A stretch of 20,144 nt of DNA from Spongospora subterranea (GCA_900404475.1 OUQQ01000365.1:1-20144); one strand, 5' to 3'. Positions 1 to 10,843 are shown, counted from the first letter of the stretch. The notes: generated from the letters alone by a model not told the origin. Numbers and translations: made by a program.

Positions 1-2
1 AA

Positions 3-371
3 CGTGTTGCCCACACAGTGTTGCAGACGGTGAAGAATTGCAGCCCGATGGACGCTGCTCTAGGAGTTATTGTCGATTACGATGGACAGAAAAAACGATT
101 TCATGCACGGTTCGCAACCAATGACGATGAAAAAACCGATCAAATCACGTTGGAACACTTTTTCGATAACTACTATAAACCATTAGTCGACATAATTTGG
201 ATGCCTACGCCAACTCGAGTGCTACCCAGACGGTGTCGAGTTCGACAAAAATATACAGCAAGTGGTCAGTGCCTTGGTACAGTCGGAATATATCGCCATT
301 GTGCCAAAACACCGGTCTGGGAACAGTCCATCAAATCATTCCGATGGCTTATCTTGAAAAAGGGCCAATAA
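3..371 (+). CDS. Partial hypothetical ORF at the left edge, probably frameshifted
   Basis: The frame is open from base 3 to a TAA at 369-371, so the true start lies outside the window. The first ~65 codons read like a real protein, with a mixed hydrophobic/charged stretch around ALGVIVDYDG and TLEHFFDNYYKPLVD. After about position 200 this frame becomes Arg-rich and unconvincing. A neighbouring frame from about 202 (YPDGVEFDKNIQQVV onward) looks more protein-like, ending at a TGA near 355. This suggests a frameshift or an unrecognised intron near 195-215. I do not recognise the family. It could be the tail of a decayed gene; no downstream continuation is seen. Confidence 0.3.
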   Translation, partial: RVAHTVLQTVKNCSPMDAALGVIVDYDGQKKRFHARFATNDDEKTDQITLEHFFDNYYKPLVDIIWMPTPTRVLPRRCRVRQKYTASGQCLGTVGIYRHCAKTPVWEQSIKSFRWLILKKGQ

Positions 372-499
372 TACATTCTCATCATTGAAAGGACCGGGCG
401 GGTCAATATCACTTGCACTTGATGAGATCAAATCTAAATTTCGGACTGAACATTTTCGGATGAAAAGTGTTATATGTCTCAGTTGAGCATCTGGTGTTG

Positions 500-650
500 G
501 GAGAATTTGTTGTCCTAATCTAGTGGCAAGTTTTCGTCCTACGCATCGACTTGCGAGCCACTTCTGCGATGCAAACAGAAGAAGCGAAATATATTTTCGA
601 AATGCTCCCGAAGGAATCAAGGCAAGAAAATCGATCAATGGCGCGTTGCA
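500..650 (+). repeat. Diverged repeat, inverted copy of 9780-9890
   Basis: This stretch shares blocks with the reverse complement of 9780-9890: GCATCTGGTGTTG, then GCATCGA(C/T)TT(G/A)CGAGC(C/G)ACTTCTG, then GCAA(A/G)CAGAAG. Both copies lie downstream of a dehydrogenase 3' end (1238-2644 here, 8998-9368 in the other copy). They therefore look like two ends of one inverted segmental duplication. Short ORFs cross it in several frames and none is convincing. The alignment was made by eye, so the boundaries are approximate. Confidence 0.55.
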
Positions 651-1237
651 AAAGACATCGTTTGTTGTTTATCTCACATTCAGTAGCTGGAATGTTTACA
701 AAGACATGCCAATGTCGTAACCGCCGTCTCCTGAGCTCCATTCAAATAAAAAGGATACTCTTGCTTGGCGTTGAACAGTTAAGGTGAGAGGGAATCAACC
801 ATCAATACGTCATTAATTGAGTTTCGCCATCACTTTTATTTTATCAACACCGATCTGTAGTATGAAACAAGGTCTTTCAAAGCATCAGCGATGATTTTTC
901 TTTGTCTGAATCTCCACAAGGTAAGATATGAGACTTCATTGCATTTGATGCGACAGATGTTCACTTGTAGAATTCGGCTATGCCCTTTTACAATGCCGCC
1001 TACACAGTTCTGATCAGGTCATCATTCCGTCAGCTGTGACTCCTTTTTAATAATTCATGTAATGGGATAGTGTATTGAGAGAACACTGCAACAACGGAAT
1101 ATACGACAACAAAAGAGAATTGGGAGTCAAATGGTTGGCGAAACATTATAGAAACACACGCTCGTTTTTTTTTCTTAAGCAGATATTGGTTAGTCATGAT
1201 TAACAAATGTAAATCCACTAAAGTCCAGTTTATGCAA
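651..1237. other. No gene seen; 3' flank of the dehydrogenase gene
   Basis: Only short ORFs occur, with no recognisable protein. The part next to 1238 is the 3' flank of the minus-strand dehydrogenase. A run of T/A at about 1165-1180 (TTTTTTTTTCTTAAG on the plus strand) has a counterpart beside the pseudogene at 9368-9385, which supports a shared origin of the two flanks. Confidence 0.4.
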
Positions 1238-2644
1238 TTAATGGTCATTGGTCAAAACCATCCGATATCGAACCGAATTCGCGGCGACTTTTTTCAGCGC
1301 AGTCGTACAATTTTTGGCATTCATCGGCAAAATTTCAGTCATTGCCTAGAATTAAATTTTCAATAAAAGAGCAAATGAATATTCGCCTTTGTACCTGAAT
1401 ATCATGATCAGCCGCAAACTGCAGCATCCGACGGATCTCAGAGGGAGGCGCCAATATTGAGCCAACAACCGATATGTTGCGATTAATCAAAGCAAAAGAC
1501 CGAATTTTGATCGTATTTGGTATTCCGACAATGCACATTTTGCCCTGGGGTTTGAGTAAATTTAGATACGTTGCCCAATCAAGATTTTCCGCCGGCACCG
1601 TCATCAACATGAAGTCTAATTTTGAACATTTACTAAACCAGCAACATCATATGACTGTTATACCGAATGATGCCGCTCTCTTTTTCATTTGATCAGCATC
1701 GTTGACGTCAAGAAAGTGGTCAGCGCCGAGTTTAATCGCCTCGTCACGTTTGTTGGCTGAGGTAGAAATCGCCTGAAAACATCCTCATTGGCATTGATGT
1801 CAACGGGAGGTGAACAACTTACAGTGGTGTCAAATCCCAGAGCAGAGGCGAACTGGATTGCCATATGACCTATAAGACAATTATGAGGATTCGATATTGT
1901 TATGGGGAAACTGTACAGCACCTAAACCACCGATACCAATGATTCCAACAACATCACCAGGTTGCACGTTATGCTGCTGGAAAGGAGCCCATGTTGTAAT
2001 CCCTGCACACATAATAGGAGCAGCATTCACCTACAATATGTGTCAATTTCGGGATGACACAGGTACTAGAGATGTACCGTATCGAGACCATCTGGAATGG
2101 GAAATACCCATTTGTAATTACATCGAACGATTTCAGAGAATCCTCCATATGTGTGAGATTGGGCAGGATTCCCAGTTGGTGAATTGTAGATATCCTTTCG
2201 TTGAGTGCATAATTGAGGCACTCCCGTTTCGCATTCATTGCATTGTTCACAAGAACCGCTTTGGGGACCAACACCAACCCTTTGTCCCATAGTTAATCCA
2301 CTCACACCAGATCCTGTCTACACGTTCAAACTGATGGAGCTGGTGATGAGATCATGTACTTACCCAAAGCCGCTATCCGACCGATTATTTCGTGTCCCAA
2401 AACCATTGGATAATTTCCGATTTTCCAGTCATTTTGTTGCTGGTGCAGATCACTATGGCAGACACCACACGCATCGACAGCAATTTCTACCTATAAACAT
2501 TCATTAGGTAATCGCCTTGCGTTATCGATATCACTGTCAGACCTCGTCCCGCTCCAGAGGTTTCGGGGTGTATGAGAAATCAACTACATCAGCACCGGGT
2601 TTTAAGACTGCCCAAGATTTGAACGTTCCCGGTCCAACAGTCAT
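1238..2644 (-). CDS. Zinc-dependent alcohol dehydrogenase, cinnamyl-alcohol-dehydrogenase (CAD/YahK) family, eight exons, intact
   Basis: Eight exons splice into 352 residues with all phases agreeing: 2543-2644, 2364-2490, 2078-2313, 1922-2030, 1823-1869, 1664-1772, 1395-1615 and 1238-1345. The seven introns are 47-52 nt with GT...AG ends. Motifs in order are: catalytic-zinc Cys in CGVCHSDLH (about residue 43), GHE (about 69), the structural-zinc cluster [15 protein letters not shown] (about 98-112), CAGITTW, the nucleotide-binding GIGGLG (about 190), [10 protein letters not shown] (typical of NADP preference in this family) and a C-terminal VRYRMVL. The length matches the usual ~350 residues. 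Family members reduce aldehydes or oxidise alcohols with NADP(H) in the cytosol; the substrate cannot be told. A TATA-like site lies about 100 nt upstream. A decayed partial paralogue lies at 8998-9368 on the opposite strand. No lesion is visible. Confidence 0.93.
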
Positions 2645-2740
2645 CGTGATGAGATGTGAGTTGAGTTATGATCGGAAACTAGATGAATCCGATCCTCCGA
2701 ATATTATGGTATGCAGTTGCGGCCGGCCATCTTAGATCCG

Positions 2741-2751
2741 ATATATTTTAT
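2741..2751 (-). promoter_or_regulatory. TATA-like element upstream of the dehydrogenase
   Basis: On the minus strand this reads CATAAAATATAT, ending about 97 nt before the chosen ATG at 2644. The position fits a core promoter with a 5' UTR of about 65-70 nt. The assignment rests on sequence and position only. Confidence 0.4.
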
Positions 2752-3169
2752 GGGAATATTCCAGTTATATTAGTGCCGTCCCACCTTTCCGAGAGCGTTC
2801 GTCGGAATCCCTTTTAAGCGCGTTCGGACGCAACGGGGGTTAATAAACCCAGGTTGAACACATCGGATTGCACTGGCTCGTGTATTTCAAACATGGCATT
2901 CAGACGTCAGAGGAGGATGCTGTGAATCAGCTCAGTTCGGGCCAATCCTTGATCTGATCTTGCGAATATTCTATATCTAAGTGGTCATATTAAATCAACC
3001 AACACTGCCGCCCAAGCCTGTTGTTTAGAATTCCGGTCGGCACATTTGCCATTGATTACCACTTTTTTCCCATCAAGCTCGATGAGGAATGCATCCTTAC
3101 TCAAATTCCAGGCTGCCCGCATTACTCGAGTAGCTCTGTTTGGGTCTGCTATCGTGAGAAAACGAGACG
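2752..3169. other. Intergenic, no gene seen
   Basis: This lies upstream of the dehydrogenase promoter. It holds no long ORF and no transposon motif that I can recognise. One short frame (from 3046) is open but shows no protein-like pattern. Confidence 0.4.
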
Positions 3170-3439
3170 ATGATGAATACTGTGGAATATTTGTCGCGAT
3201 CTACGTCGCCCGATGGCAAACAGCGACTTGAGTTCGCGGGCAGTTTGAGAATGGATTCAGACGCATTCCTAATCGGCTTGATGGGAGAGCAGGCTCGTAA
3301 GGTTAAAGTGCCAGCGCATGAAGAGCGAACGGCAGTGCTGGTTGCTCTGAATGACAACATTGATTTACACAATTACGCAAGATCAGACCAAGAATCGGAA
3401 CAAACTGTCATCGGAGAAACCAATGGCGCACAGCATTAG
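3170..3439 (+). CDS. Hypothetical 89-residue ORF
   Basis: Starts with ATG ATG after an in-frame TGA at 3155 and ends at TAG 3437-3439. The product is mildly acidic, with a mixed composition (DAFLIGLMGEQARKVKVP in the middle) that reads better than a chance frame. No signal peptide, membrane segment or known motif is seen. A 91-residue frame on the opposite strand covers almost the same bases, so the coding strand is not certain. It may be an exon of a larger gene or a remnant. Confidence 0.22.
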   Translation: MMNTVEYLSRSTSPDGKQRLEFAGSLRMDSDAFLIGLMGEQARKVKVPAHEERTAVLVALNDNIDLHNYARSDQESEQTVIGETNGAQH

Positions 3440-3639
3440 CAAAACAATACTTGACCAGTATTTGAAGAAACAATACTGTTTGTTTTTCGGCTATAAGACA
3501 ACCCCAGATTTGATTGGAAAGGGAAATTCATAGGCGGCGGGAACGAACCTGATATCTCGGTCGACAACGGCCAGAACGGAATAGCGGTGAAAGGGGGAGG
3601 AGAAATAACGAGATAAAAGAGGGACAAAGAGAGGGTGTA

Positions 3640-3930
3640 TTATTTAGGAGTTTCACGAGTACATACCAGTAGTTCTAGGGTCGAGAGAAGTAGCACGTTC
3701 CCCTCTTTCAAACCACGCTCTGGAGGAGTTCGATCGGAAGTGGCTCCGTGGGACGTGATTGAAAAAAAGGATTTCACAAGATTAGGAACATCTGAAACAA
3801 TAGATATAAACGGCTCCCATGTAAGATCTGATAAATTAAAACCCTGCACACCGATCAACAGTTCAATTTCACCTGTATCAGTGATGCGCCTGAAGTCGCA
3901 AAATTGAAGATACGTTATAGGTAGCGCCAT
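3640..3930 (-). pseudogene. Chromodomain-like C-terminus of a retrotransposon polyprotein (left arm)
   Basis: A 96-codon open frame contains GEIELLIGVQGF, then DLTWEPF, then SIVSDVPNLVKSFF. This matches the chromodomain pattern at the end of many Ty3/gypsy integrases: an aliphatic strand, a Gly-Phe turn, TWEP, then a DVPxLVxxF helix. No integrase catalytic core, reverse transcriptase or protease is visible beside it, so only the polyprotein tail remains. A stand-alone chromodomain gene is a less likely alternative, because the same tail recurs in inverted orientation at 3955-4066. Confidence 0.55.
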
Positions 3931-3954
3931 GTGGTGCGATATTGTACAAGAGAG

Positions 3955-4066
3955 GTGTCAGGGTTTTGATTTTAAGCCATCAGATTTTACATGGGAGCCG
4001 TTTATATCTATTGTTTCAGGTGTTCCTAGTCTGGTGAAATCCTTTCCCCCAGAGCGTTTGGTTTGA
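3955..4066 (+). pseudogene. Second chromodomain-like retrotransposon tail (right arm)
   Basis: The frame reads CQGFDFKPSDFTWEPFISIV, then GVPSLVKSF. It corresponds to the left-arm copy from the GF turn through TWEP to the terminal helix. The first strand of the chromodomain is missing upstream, so this copy is truncated. Beyond it the frame runs into the pyrimidine-rich flank that both arms share. Confidence 0.5.
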
Positions 4067-4190
4067 AAGAAAGGAACCTGCTACTTCTCTCGACCCTAGA
4101 ACTACTGGTACTCGCTCCTAAAAAACTAACTCTCGTTTTGTCCCTCTTTTTTATCTCATTATATCTCTTCTCCTTTTCAGTTTTCTCCTA

Positions 4191-5359
4191 TTCAATTGTA
4201 CAATGTCCAACATTGGACACCGGTGGGTATTTGCCCCTGATCATGAAGATAATCGTCATACCCTCGTTGGCTATTCGTATTACATGTGTGAACCGTAGAC
4301 CGCTCAAACAAATGTGCAACATCGAAGATGTACATGCTTTGATTGCAAAATGCACATCGAGCTAGGAAGATTGAGTTCATCAAGGGGTTAAAGCAATTCT
4401 CACTCTCAGTACGATAGTGTCGCATTCATGCTCATAATGTATTTATTTCTCTGCCCAATAAATCGACAGGCAATTCGTATTCAGGTCACTGTGGGGTATT
4501 CTCAAATACGTCGAGCGCGATGTTAAATCAATATTATCTGACTTTGTCCTGTTGAAAGGCAGGTCTGCGCTTCAAATTCCTGCTCGGTGAATTTGATGAA
4601 CAAGATCTGACAAATGGCATTTTCATGTGGAATTGTTTAAAGACTCCACTATGAAGAGTGTTATAGAAAACACTGTTCGTCCAGAAATTGTTCCAAAATC
4701 ACATCGTGTGTTTATGCGGACGATTCTCAGCAAATGGTCACCAAACCAGCACTGGTTGGCGGCGCTGAAGTTGGCCAGTCTAGCAAGGGCTTTTCCGATC
4801 ATTTGTGAATGCTCAACAGATTCGATACAATGCCATTGACCATGGCTTTTTAACTGGAGCAGGGTCATTACAAAATAGTCATTGAGAGGTATCTGTTCGG
4901 CTCTTAGCAGTCGAGGGAAGAAAGCGAAGCGGAGCAACACTGCGAAAAAGCGTCGAACTGGCTGCTGATTTACAATCAGGTGATAATGATCGCGTTGGAG
5001 AAGTGAATATGATCATGGTTGTGATAGCAATCGTCTGTACAAAAAGTGGGAATTGTCCGAACCTAGAGGAAGCAGAAAGGAAGCACAGTTGCGGGTGCCA
5101 CCGATGCAGCAAACTCGAGGAAGTTTTGATTGAGCTCTCCGAAAATGAAGCTCCTTTGCGTGTTTATTCAGGACGTCTGGCGTCATTAATGACCCGTTGC
5201 CCTTCTTGAGCGTATCAAACCATGTTATGGTTTCGGCTAGGCCATTTTTTTTTATTTTCAAGGCAAATCCAGCGCAAGAATTATGAAAGAATTCTTTCAG
5301 CTAAATTACCCTGATGGAGTCGTCTGTACTGTCCAAGGCTATTTATGAATTATTAAAAC
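4191..5359. other. Fragmented, probably decayed coding DNA; no gene called
   Basis: Several short frames look protein-like but none joins cleanly. They are: 4203-4410 (+), with NRHTLVGYSYYMCEP, an in-frame TAG and a later CTCFDCK, faintly like a FLYWCH-type finger; 4470-4590 (+), with WGILKYVERDVKSILSDF; and about 4885-5209 (+), with a Cys/His cluster HSCGCHRCSKLEE. These may be pieces of one or more old transposons, including the upstream part of the pogo-type remnant that follows. I cannot identify them. Confidence 0.3.
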
Positions 5360-5640
5360 ACGTTGAGACAGTGGATCGAGAAGATTCGGAAGCTCTTCTG
5401 CGGAAGACAATCCATCGACTTATCTTATCTTGGATCAATACAAGGTGCACTTGATGATTTCGGTTGTGGTGCAACTACAGAATCATGGACCTGAGGTCGA
5501 ATTCATTCTTGCCGGGTACGGCACGCCTTCAAATACTGGACGTGGGAGTTAACAGACCCTTTCAAAAATATTTACGGTCAGATACCTTGAAGATCGAACT
5601 CGATTACAATTCCATGATTGTATAGTTGTACCGCGACCGA
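5360..5640 (+). pseudogene. Decayed pogo/Tigger-type DDE transposase fragment
   Basis: Homology moves through three frames. First comes LRQWIEKIRKLF. Then comes NPSTYLILDQYKVHLM, which holds the second catalytic Asp of the DDE_1 superfamily (LILDxYxxH), followed by VVVQLQNHGPEVEFILAGY. Finally comes ARLQILDVGVNRPFQKYLR, matching the family's TxxLQPxDVGVNxPFK motif. At least two frameshifts are needed to link these pieces. No N-terminal helix-turn-helix and no intact C-terminus are found. In the family, the protein cuts and pastes DNA flanked by terminal inverted repeats; this copy cannot make it. Confidence 0.75.
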
Positions 5641-5834
5641 GGTCTACATCTGCACCTTGCATTGATCCATCATTGTAAACGTTCATGGTTTGTCTTCGCA
5701 GAAGGGTTTTCAAATTTTACCAAGATATAGACTCGTACTACGATATTCAGTCTAAATTAGAGATATCGTCATTGAATTAGAGCTATCGTCTCTATATACG
5801 GCGATAAACCCAAAGCCATTATGTGTTTGACAAT

Positions 5835-6989
5835 TTACAGATCACCTCCAATAAGAACATTAGACCTAACTCCTTGATCGATACCTCTATCGTTAAACAT
5901 TCCCCTGGTCGATGATGCCGATTTGGTTGCTGCGCTATCCCCAACAGCCTGTTGAGATGATCGATCGTATCCATCAGTAATCCGCATGTTCGATCGGCCA
6001 TAGCTGATCCCTGGCCCATCAATACCGGTATTGATCCCCACATCACTCTCATGCGATCCAGACCTCCATGACGAATCTAACAACTTGTTATCAACCGTCT
6101 TCACAGATTGAACCTCCCCCGAATCTCGATGGTCCAGCGCTCGTTGTTTAGACGCAATTCGAGATAATTTTGATGACGCGCCCGCTGATCCTTCTGGTCC
6201 AAGCAAGATCGCATCGTTTATCGACTCATCGTCGACAATCTCCTTATTATCGATCTGATTGATCATGTTTCCGTTTCTTTTGGCGAACGTGTCGGTTTTT
6301 GAGCTGATAAGGCCCATGTCTCTGGTCTGTGCGAAATCAGCCCGTCTGCTCCCTGTTGATCCACCACCAACACCATAACCTAAACCGTGTCCTATCGTCG
6401 CCGACGTCGCTTCTCTGCCGACCAGTGACCCTCGATCAAACCTCTCTCCTGTCTCCATTGCTGTCGCCATACTCTCATCGAAACCTTCACGGTCACGTAG
6501 CTGTTGATTCCGCGATTGTAGCCGGTTCTTGACGGATCGGCCAGATGAGCCGCCCAGCCCTCCAGTCGTTGAATCGGTCTCCAAATGATCGCTGACCAGA
6601 CCTGTATCTAGACCGCTACGATAGCTGTTGGCATTGTCATTACCCATCGCCTTGCCTGAATTAATCCTAGACCCTCGCTCGAATTTACTAGCGATCTGTT
6701 TGGTGTTGGCTCCATGGGATCCGGCAGCAACGCCACCGCCAGAGCCAATGACGAATCCGTGCCCGATATTGGCGGAATTGGCACCTTCAAGAACGGTATT
6801 GGCTCGATCATATGATTGAACATCAACATTGGAATCGAATCGATCAGCGTGATCGTTGTGAGATGAACCATATCCTCTTCTGAAATTATCCAATATGTTT
6901 CGTCTAAAGGCGCCCTGACTGACTGGACCGATAATCCAATCACCCATTGCTTGAGAAAAAATAAGGAAAACGACACAGAGGAACGTCAT
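5835..6989 (-). CDS. Secreted Gly/Ser-rich protein, 384 residues, unknown function
   Basis: An uninterrupted frame starts at ATG 6989 with a good signal peptide (MTFLCVVFLIFSQAMG, likely cut before DW). The mature part is hydrophilic and rich in Gly, Ser, Asp and Arg, with no Cys after the signal peptide and no membrane segment. Two related segments lie about 125 residues apart: SANIGHGFVIGSGGG (about residue 74) and SATIGHGLGYGVGGG (about 200). Each is preceded by a Ser/Glu-rich stretch and followed by an Arg-containing one. Arg-Arg and Lys-Arg pairs occur after the signal peptide and later, which could be Kex2-type processing sites. A TATA-like box lies about 95 nt upstream. No family is recognised; a wall or matrix protein or an effector-like secreted protein are both possible. 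Confidence 0.75.
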   Translation of the reverse strand: MTFLCVVFLIFSQAMGDWIIGPVSQGAFRRNILDNFRRGYGSSHNDHADRFDSNVDVQSYDRANTVLEGANSANIGHGFVIGSGGGVAAGSHGANTKQIASKFERGSRINSGKAMGNDNANSYRSGLDTGLVSDHLETDSTTGGLGGSSGRSVKNRLQSRNQQLRDREGFDESMATAMETGERFDRGSLVGREATSATIGHGLGYGVGGGSTGSRRADFAQTRDMGLISSKTDTFAKRNGNMINQIDNKEIVDDESINDAILLGPEGSAGASSKLSRIASKQRALDHRDSGEVQSVKTVDNKLLDSSWRSGSHESDVGINTGIDGPGISYGRSNMRITDGYDRSSQQAVGDSAATKSASSTRGMFNDRGIDQGVRSNVLIGGDL

Positions 6990-7083
6990 AAATGCTGTAT
7001 CCAGCGTTGACCGATAGAGGAAACGATCCTTATGACAATGACCGCTATCAGCTGTAGAGTGACAAATCTAACTGCCGAAGGTG

Positions 7084-7093
7084 ATATTTATAT
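7084..7093 (-). promoter_or_regulatory. TATA-like element of the Gly/Ser-rich gene
   Basis: The minus strand reads CGATATAAATATCACC, a near-consensus TATA box about 95 nt upstream of the ATG at 6989. The same ATAAATA core is used by the Gln/His-rich secreted genes at 14901 and 19727. Confidence 0.45.
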
Positions 7094-7337
7094 CGAGATC
7101 GGTCCAATAAAAATAAACCAATGGTTGGAGTGACCAGTAAACGACCGATGTTTATATGAAAAAACAGTGCAATTCTTGCCGGTTTAGCAAAAAAATCACC
7201 TTCAGACGAGAGCACTGATTTTGGAGCAGTTCAGCTGAACCTCCAACTAATTTGAGTTTCGCAGATCTGCTACGTGTACGCCTATCAACCCTTTCTCTCC
7301 TAAAACCGAACAATAATGGAGCAATCACGTTGACCAC

Positions 7338-8670
<1,333 letters not shown>

Positions 8671-8749
8671 TCAATCTTCATTTTCAGGGATCGCAAGTTC
8701 GACGTTTACTCCTGATTCATAATTTTTTCAACTAACGCCATTACCCTCG

Positions 8750-8917
8750 TCATTGAATGTGCTTATCACCCAACCAAATCCCCTCCTCGTTTATCTTCTT
8801 GGTCAAAACGAGCGTCGCTGGCGGCAAATGTTCATCAAAGTAAGTAATCATGGCCGACAGCCATCCTGCTGTGGCGCAATCGGCTTTATGGGAAAGTTTT
8901 GCCCCAAATGGACTCAT
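8750..8917 (-). CDS. Hypothetical 55-residue ORF
   Basis: The frame runs from ATG 8917 to TGA 8750. Its composition is unusually protein-like for its size (KADCATAGWLSAMITYFDE, then LPPATLVLTKKINEEGIWL). It lies upstream of the NEPRO-like gene on the same strand, so it might be an upstream exon of that gene or the tail of a decayed one. No splice link in the right phase was found. Not recognised. Confidence 0.22.
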   Translation of the reverse strand: MSPFGAKLSHKADCATAGWLSAMITYFDEHLPPATLVLTKKINEEGIWLGDKHIQ

Positions 8918-8997
8918 CCTCAGTGACCAAACGCATTGTCAAGGTTTCTCGTGACTGCAACTGCTAGGTCTCATGTGCTTTTACAGTGTTGAATCAG

Positions 8998-9368
8998 ACT
9001 TCATGTTGATGACGATGCCGGGGGAAAATCTTGATTGGGCAACTTATCTAAATTTGCTCAAACCTCAATGTAAACTGTGCATTGTTGGGGTGACAAAAAC
9101 GATTAATTTTCCCGTCGTTTGCTTTGGTCACTCGCAACATATCTGTTGCTGGGTCGCTTTGTGCCCTTCATCTGAAATCCGTCGGATACTGCAGTTCGCG
9201 GCTGATCACCAAATCATTTAATAAGAATCACAATCTGCACTTGGTTTCGTTATTTGAATTCAAATTCAGAGAATGGCTGAAAGGCTGGCGATGAATGCCA
9301 AACATTGTAATGCTGCGTTGACCCGAGTCGCCGCGGATTCGGTTCAATAACGGACGACATCCGTTTAA
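8998..9368 (+). pseudogene. Decayed 3' fragment of a CAD-type alcohol dehydrogenase
   Basis: It corresponds to exons 7 and 8 of the gene at 1238-2644, in the opposite orientation. The exon-7 part reads [20 protein letters not shown], and later EIRRILQFAADH. The exon-8 part reads MAERLAMNAKHCNAALTRVA. The copy has lost the Gly-rich stretch after CIVG and has lost the intron donor (CAGGTAC became TTTAATAA, giving a stop). It also carries a TAA where the functional gene has the conserved VRYR motif. Exons 1-6 are absent. The match starts at the exon-7 boundary. Confidence 0.88.
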
Positions 9369-9779
9369 TTAGGAAAAAAATAACTCCTGTGTCAAATCAG
9401 TACTTTGATTGTTTCCCAAGCACGTGATTATAGAGGGTGTTGGGCCAATTGCCCGAAATGATATCTCCTGATATGCCATGGACTTCTGTTTTCCTTTAAG
9501 AGCTTCGCCCGGAATCAATATTTCGCGGGTAGCGATTCTGATTAATCGTGTTTCATAGTTCATTCCCGTGCTATGGTGAGAGTGATGGCAAAACTCAATG
9601 ATTGACGTAAGCGAATCCATTAATGTTGATTCTCTTTGAATAAATCTTGCAGTTTAGAAGACAGCTGAACACGATGATTGTCGTTCAAAGCAGCGCGATG
9701 ATCCACGGCTCTGTCTTTAACGATTTAGACGAAAGACTTGCCTGTGTTTTAAAGTCAGCCCGAAATTTTTTTCATTTCT

Positions 9780-9890
9780 TTCCGATGCATTTTTTAGCAG
9801 AATTCCCCTTCTGCTTGCGTTTTCAGAAGTCGCTCGTAAATCGATGCGCACAAACGAATTCTGCAACACCAGATGCCTAACCGGGTAACC
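9780..9890 (-). repeat. Diverged repeat, inverted copy of 500-650
   Basis: The reverse complement aligns with 500-650 over GCATCTGGTGTTG and the CGAGC-ACTTCTG and CAGAAG blocks. It lies beyond the dehydrogenase pseudogene at about the distance the partner lies beyond the intact gene. A 106-codon minus-strand frame (9717-10037) crosses it, but similarity to the first copy is about equally visible in DNA and in a shifted frame. Coding status is unclear. Confidence 0.5.
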
Positions 9891-10843
9891 AGTTAAGAAA
9901 GTGGATTTCATGAAAACATGTCTAGCCTGAGAGTTGGATTTCCACTCCTCTAGCGCAGATGGCATTGACCCTGGCCCGGCCCTTGTCATTAATATACGCA
10001 GTTGCATCATCCAGCCAATTTCATCAGAAAGCACCAATCCATCAGAAGGGCTTTAGGGGTTTAAGTCATTGGCCGATTGTAACCGGTGTTGGCATCTCCT
10101 GACTGTACAGGGTACTGTATCATTAAGAACTGCATTAGACAATACACTGATTGAGTGAGCGGGTGATCTGCTCATCACGTAGTTTGTATTCGAATCGGGT
10201 TGGTATGGCGCACCCCCAGCACCAAGTGTTTAGCGCCCTCTGCCCTCAACCTTATGTCGCTTTGGCTCACGTCGTCCGGCACGTTTTGTTCTGTCGCAAC
10301 GTGTAATGACCCCAAGAGGAGGGAACTATGAAAGGTATTGGGCAATGTGTAATAGCAATTGATTGGCCTGAGACTACGATGCTGACGACACTTGGGCTCA
10401 AGTTATGATTGGTGTAGTCACCAACACACGAACGCGTCGGGAATCAGGAATCGTGCCCTGAAACTGGGTTCGTCCGAATGTCGGCGATGGAGTCCGCATC
10501 ATGGCAGAATTGTTTGCAAGGCCGCTTACCGGCTCCCGAAATCTTGTGATGGTGAAAGCCTTCCCAATCGATTAGCCATTGCAAGAGATTTCGACGAATT
10601 CTAGCATCAAGAAGTTCCGAACGACGGGGTAGTGATTGTAAAGATAATCCAGGGAATATGGGATCTCCCATTTTTGAGTCGAGGAGTAGATTTCTGGTGA
10701 CAAACCCTTTGCTGGGTTTGAATTTGGATAGCTGTAATTGAAATTCCCCGACTGTGATCTCAGCCTCAGCTTCGGCAATGTGACTCATGGCTGAAACCGA
10801 CGGTTCCTCCTGATCGACTGGGCTTACTAACCAGTCAGTTTTT
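9891..10843. other. No certain gene; unresolved minus-strand frames
   Basis: A 142-codon minus-strand frame (10444-10872) and an overlapping 68-codon frame (10572-10778, Tyr-rich, with WEIPYSLDYLYNHYPVV) both look somewhat protein-like. They exclude each other unless an intron joins them. No family is recognised. A short block at about 10277-10320 (GCACGTTTTGTT, then TAATGACCC) recurs at 14472-14525 and may mark a small dispersed repeat. Confidence 0.3.

Larger units (their letters stand above)
3583..4190. repeat. Large inverted repeat built from two retrotransposon 3' ends
   Basis: The left arm (about 3583-3860) and right arm (about 3965-4190) are reverse complements with moderate divergence, around a spacer of about 100 nt. 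Shared blocks include CTACTTCTCTCGACCCTAGA followed by ACTACTGGTA, and ACATGGGAGCCGTTTATATC followed by TATTGTTTCA. The left arm has about 36 extra bases (near 3735-3775) missing from the right arm. Both arms carry the same chromodomain-like tail followed by the same pyrimidine-rich 3' flank. The structure is therefore two copies of one element joined head to head, not an ordinary hairpin. Confidence 0.8.

Noticed and set aside
1897..2292. Plus-strand 131-codon ORF
   Set aside because: It lies antisense to exons 3-4 of the dehydrogenase, whose spliced product is complete and carries all family motifs.
3097..3372. Minus-strand 91-codon ORF
   Set aside because: It overlaps the slightly more protein-like plus-strand frame at 3170-3439 and is rich in Ser and Arg, as antisense frames often are. 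Neither is certain.
5314..5454. 46-codon ORF with a helix-like composition
   Set aside because: The same bases read in neighbouring frames give the LRQWIEKI and LILDQYKVH motifs of a DDE transposase, so this frame is a shadow of a frameshifted remnant.
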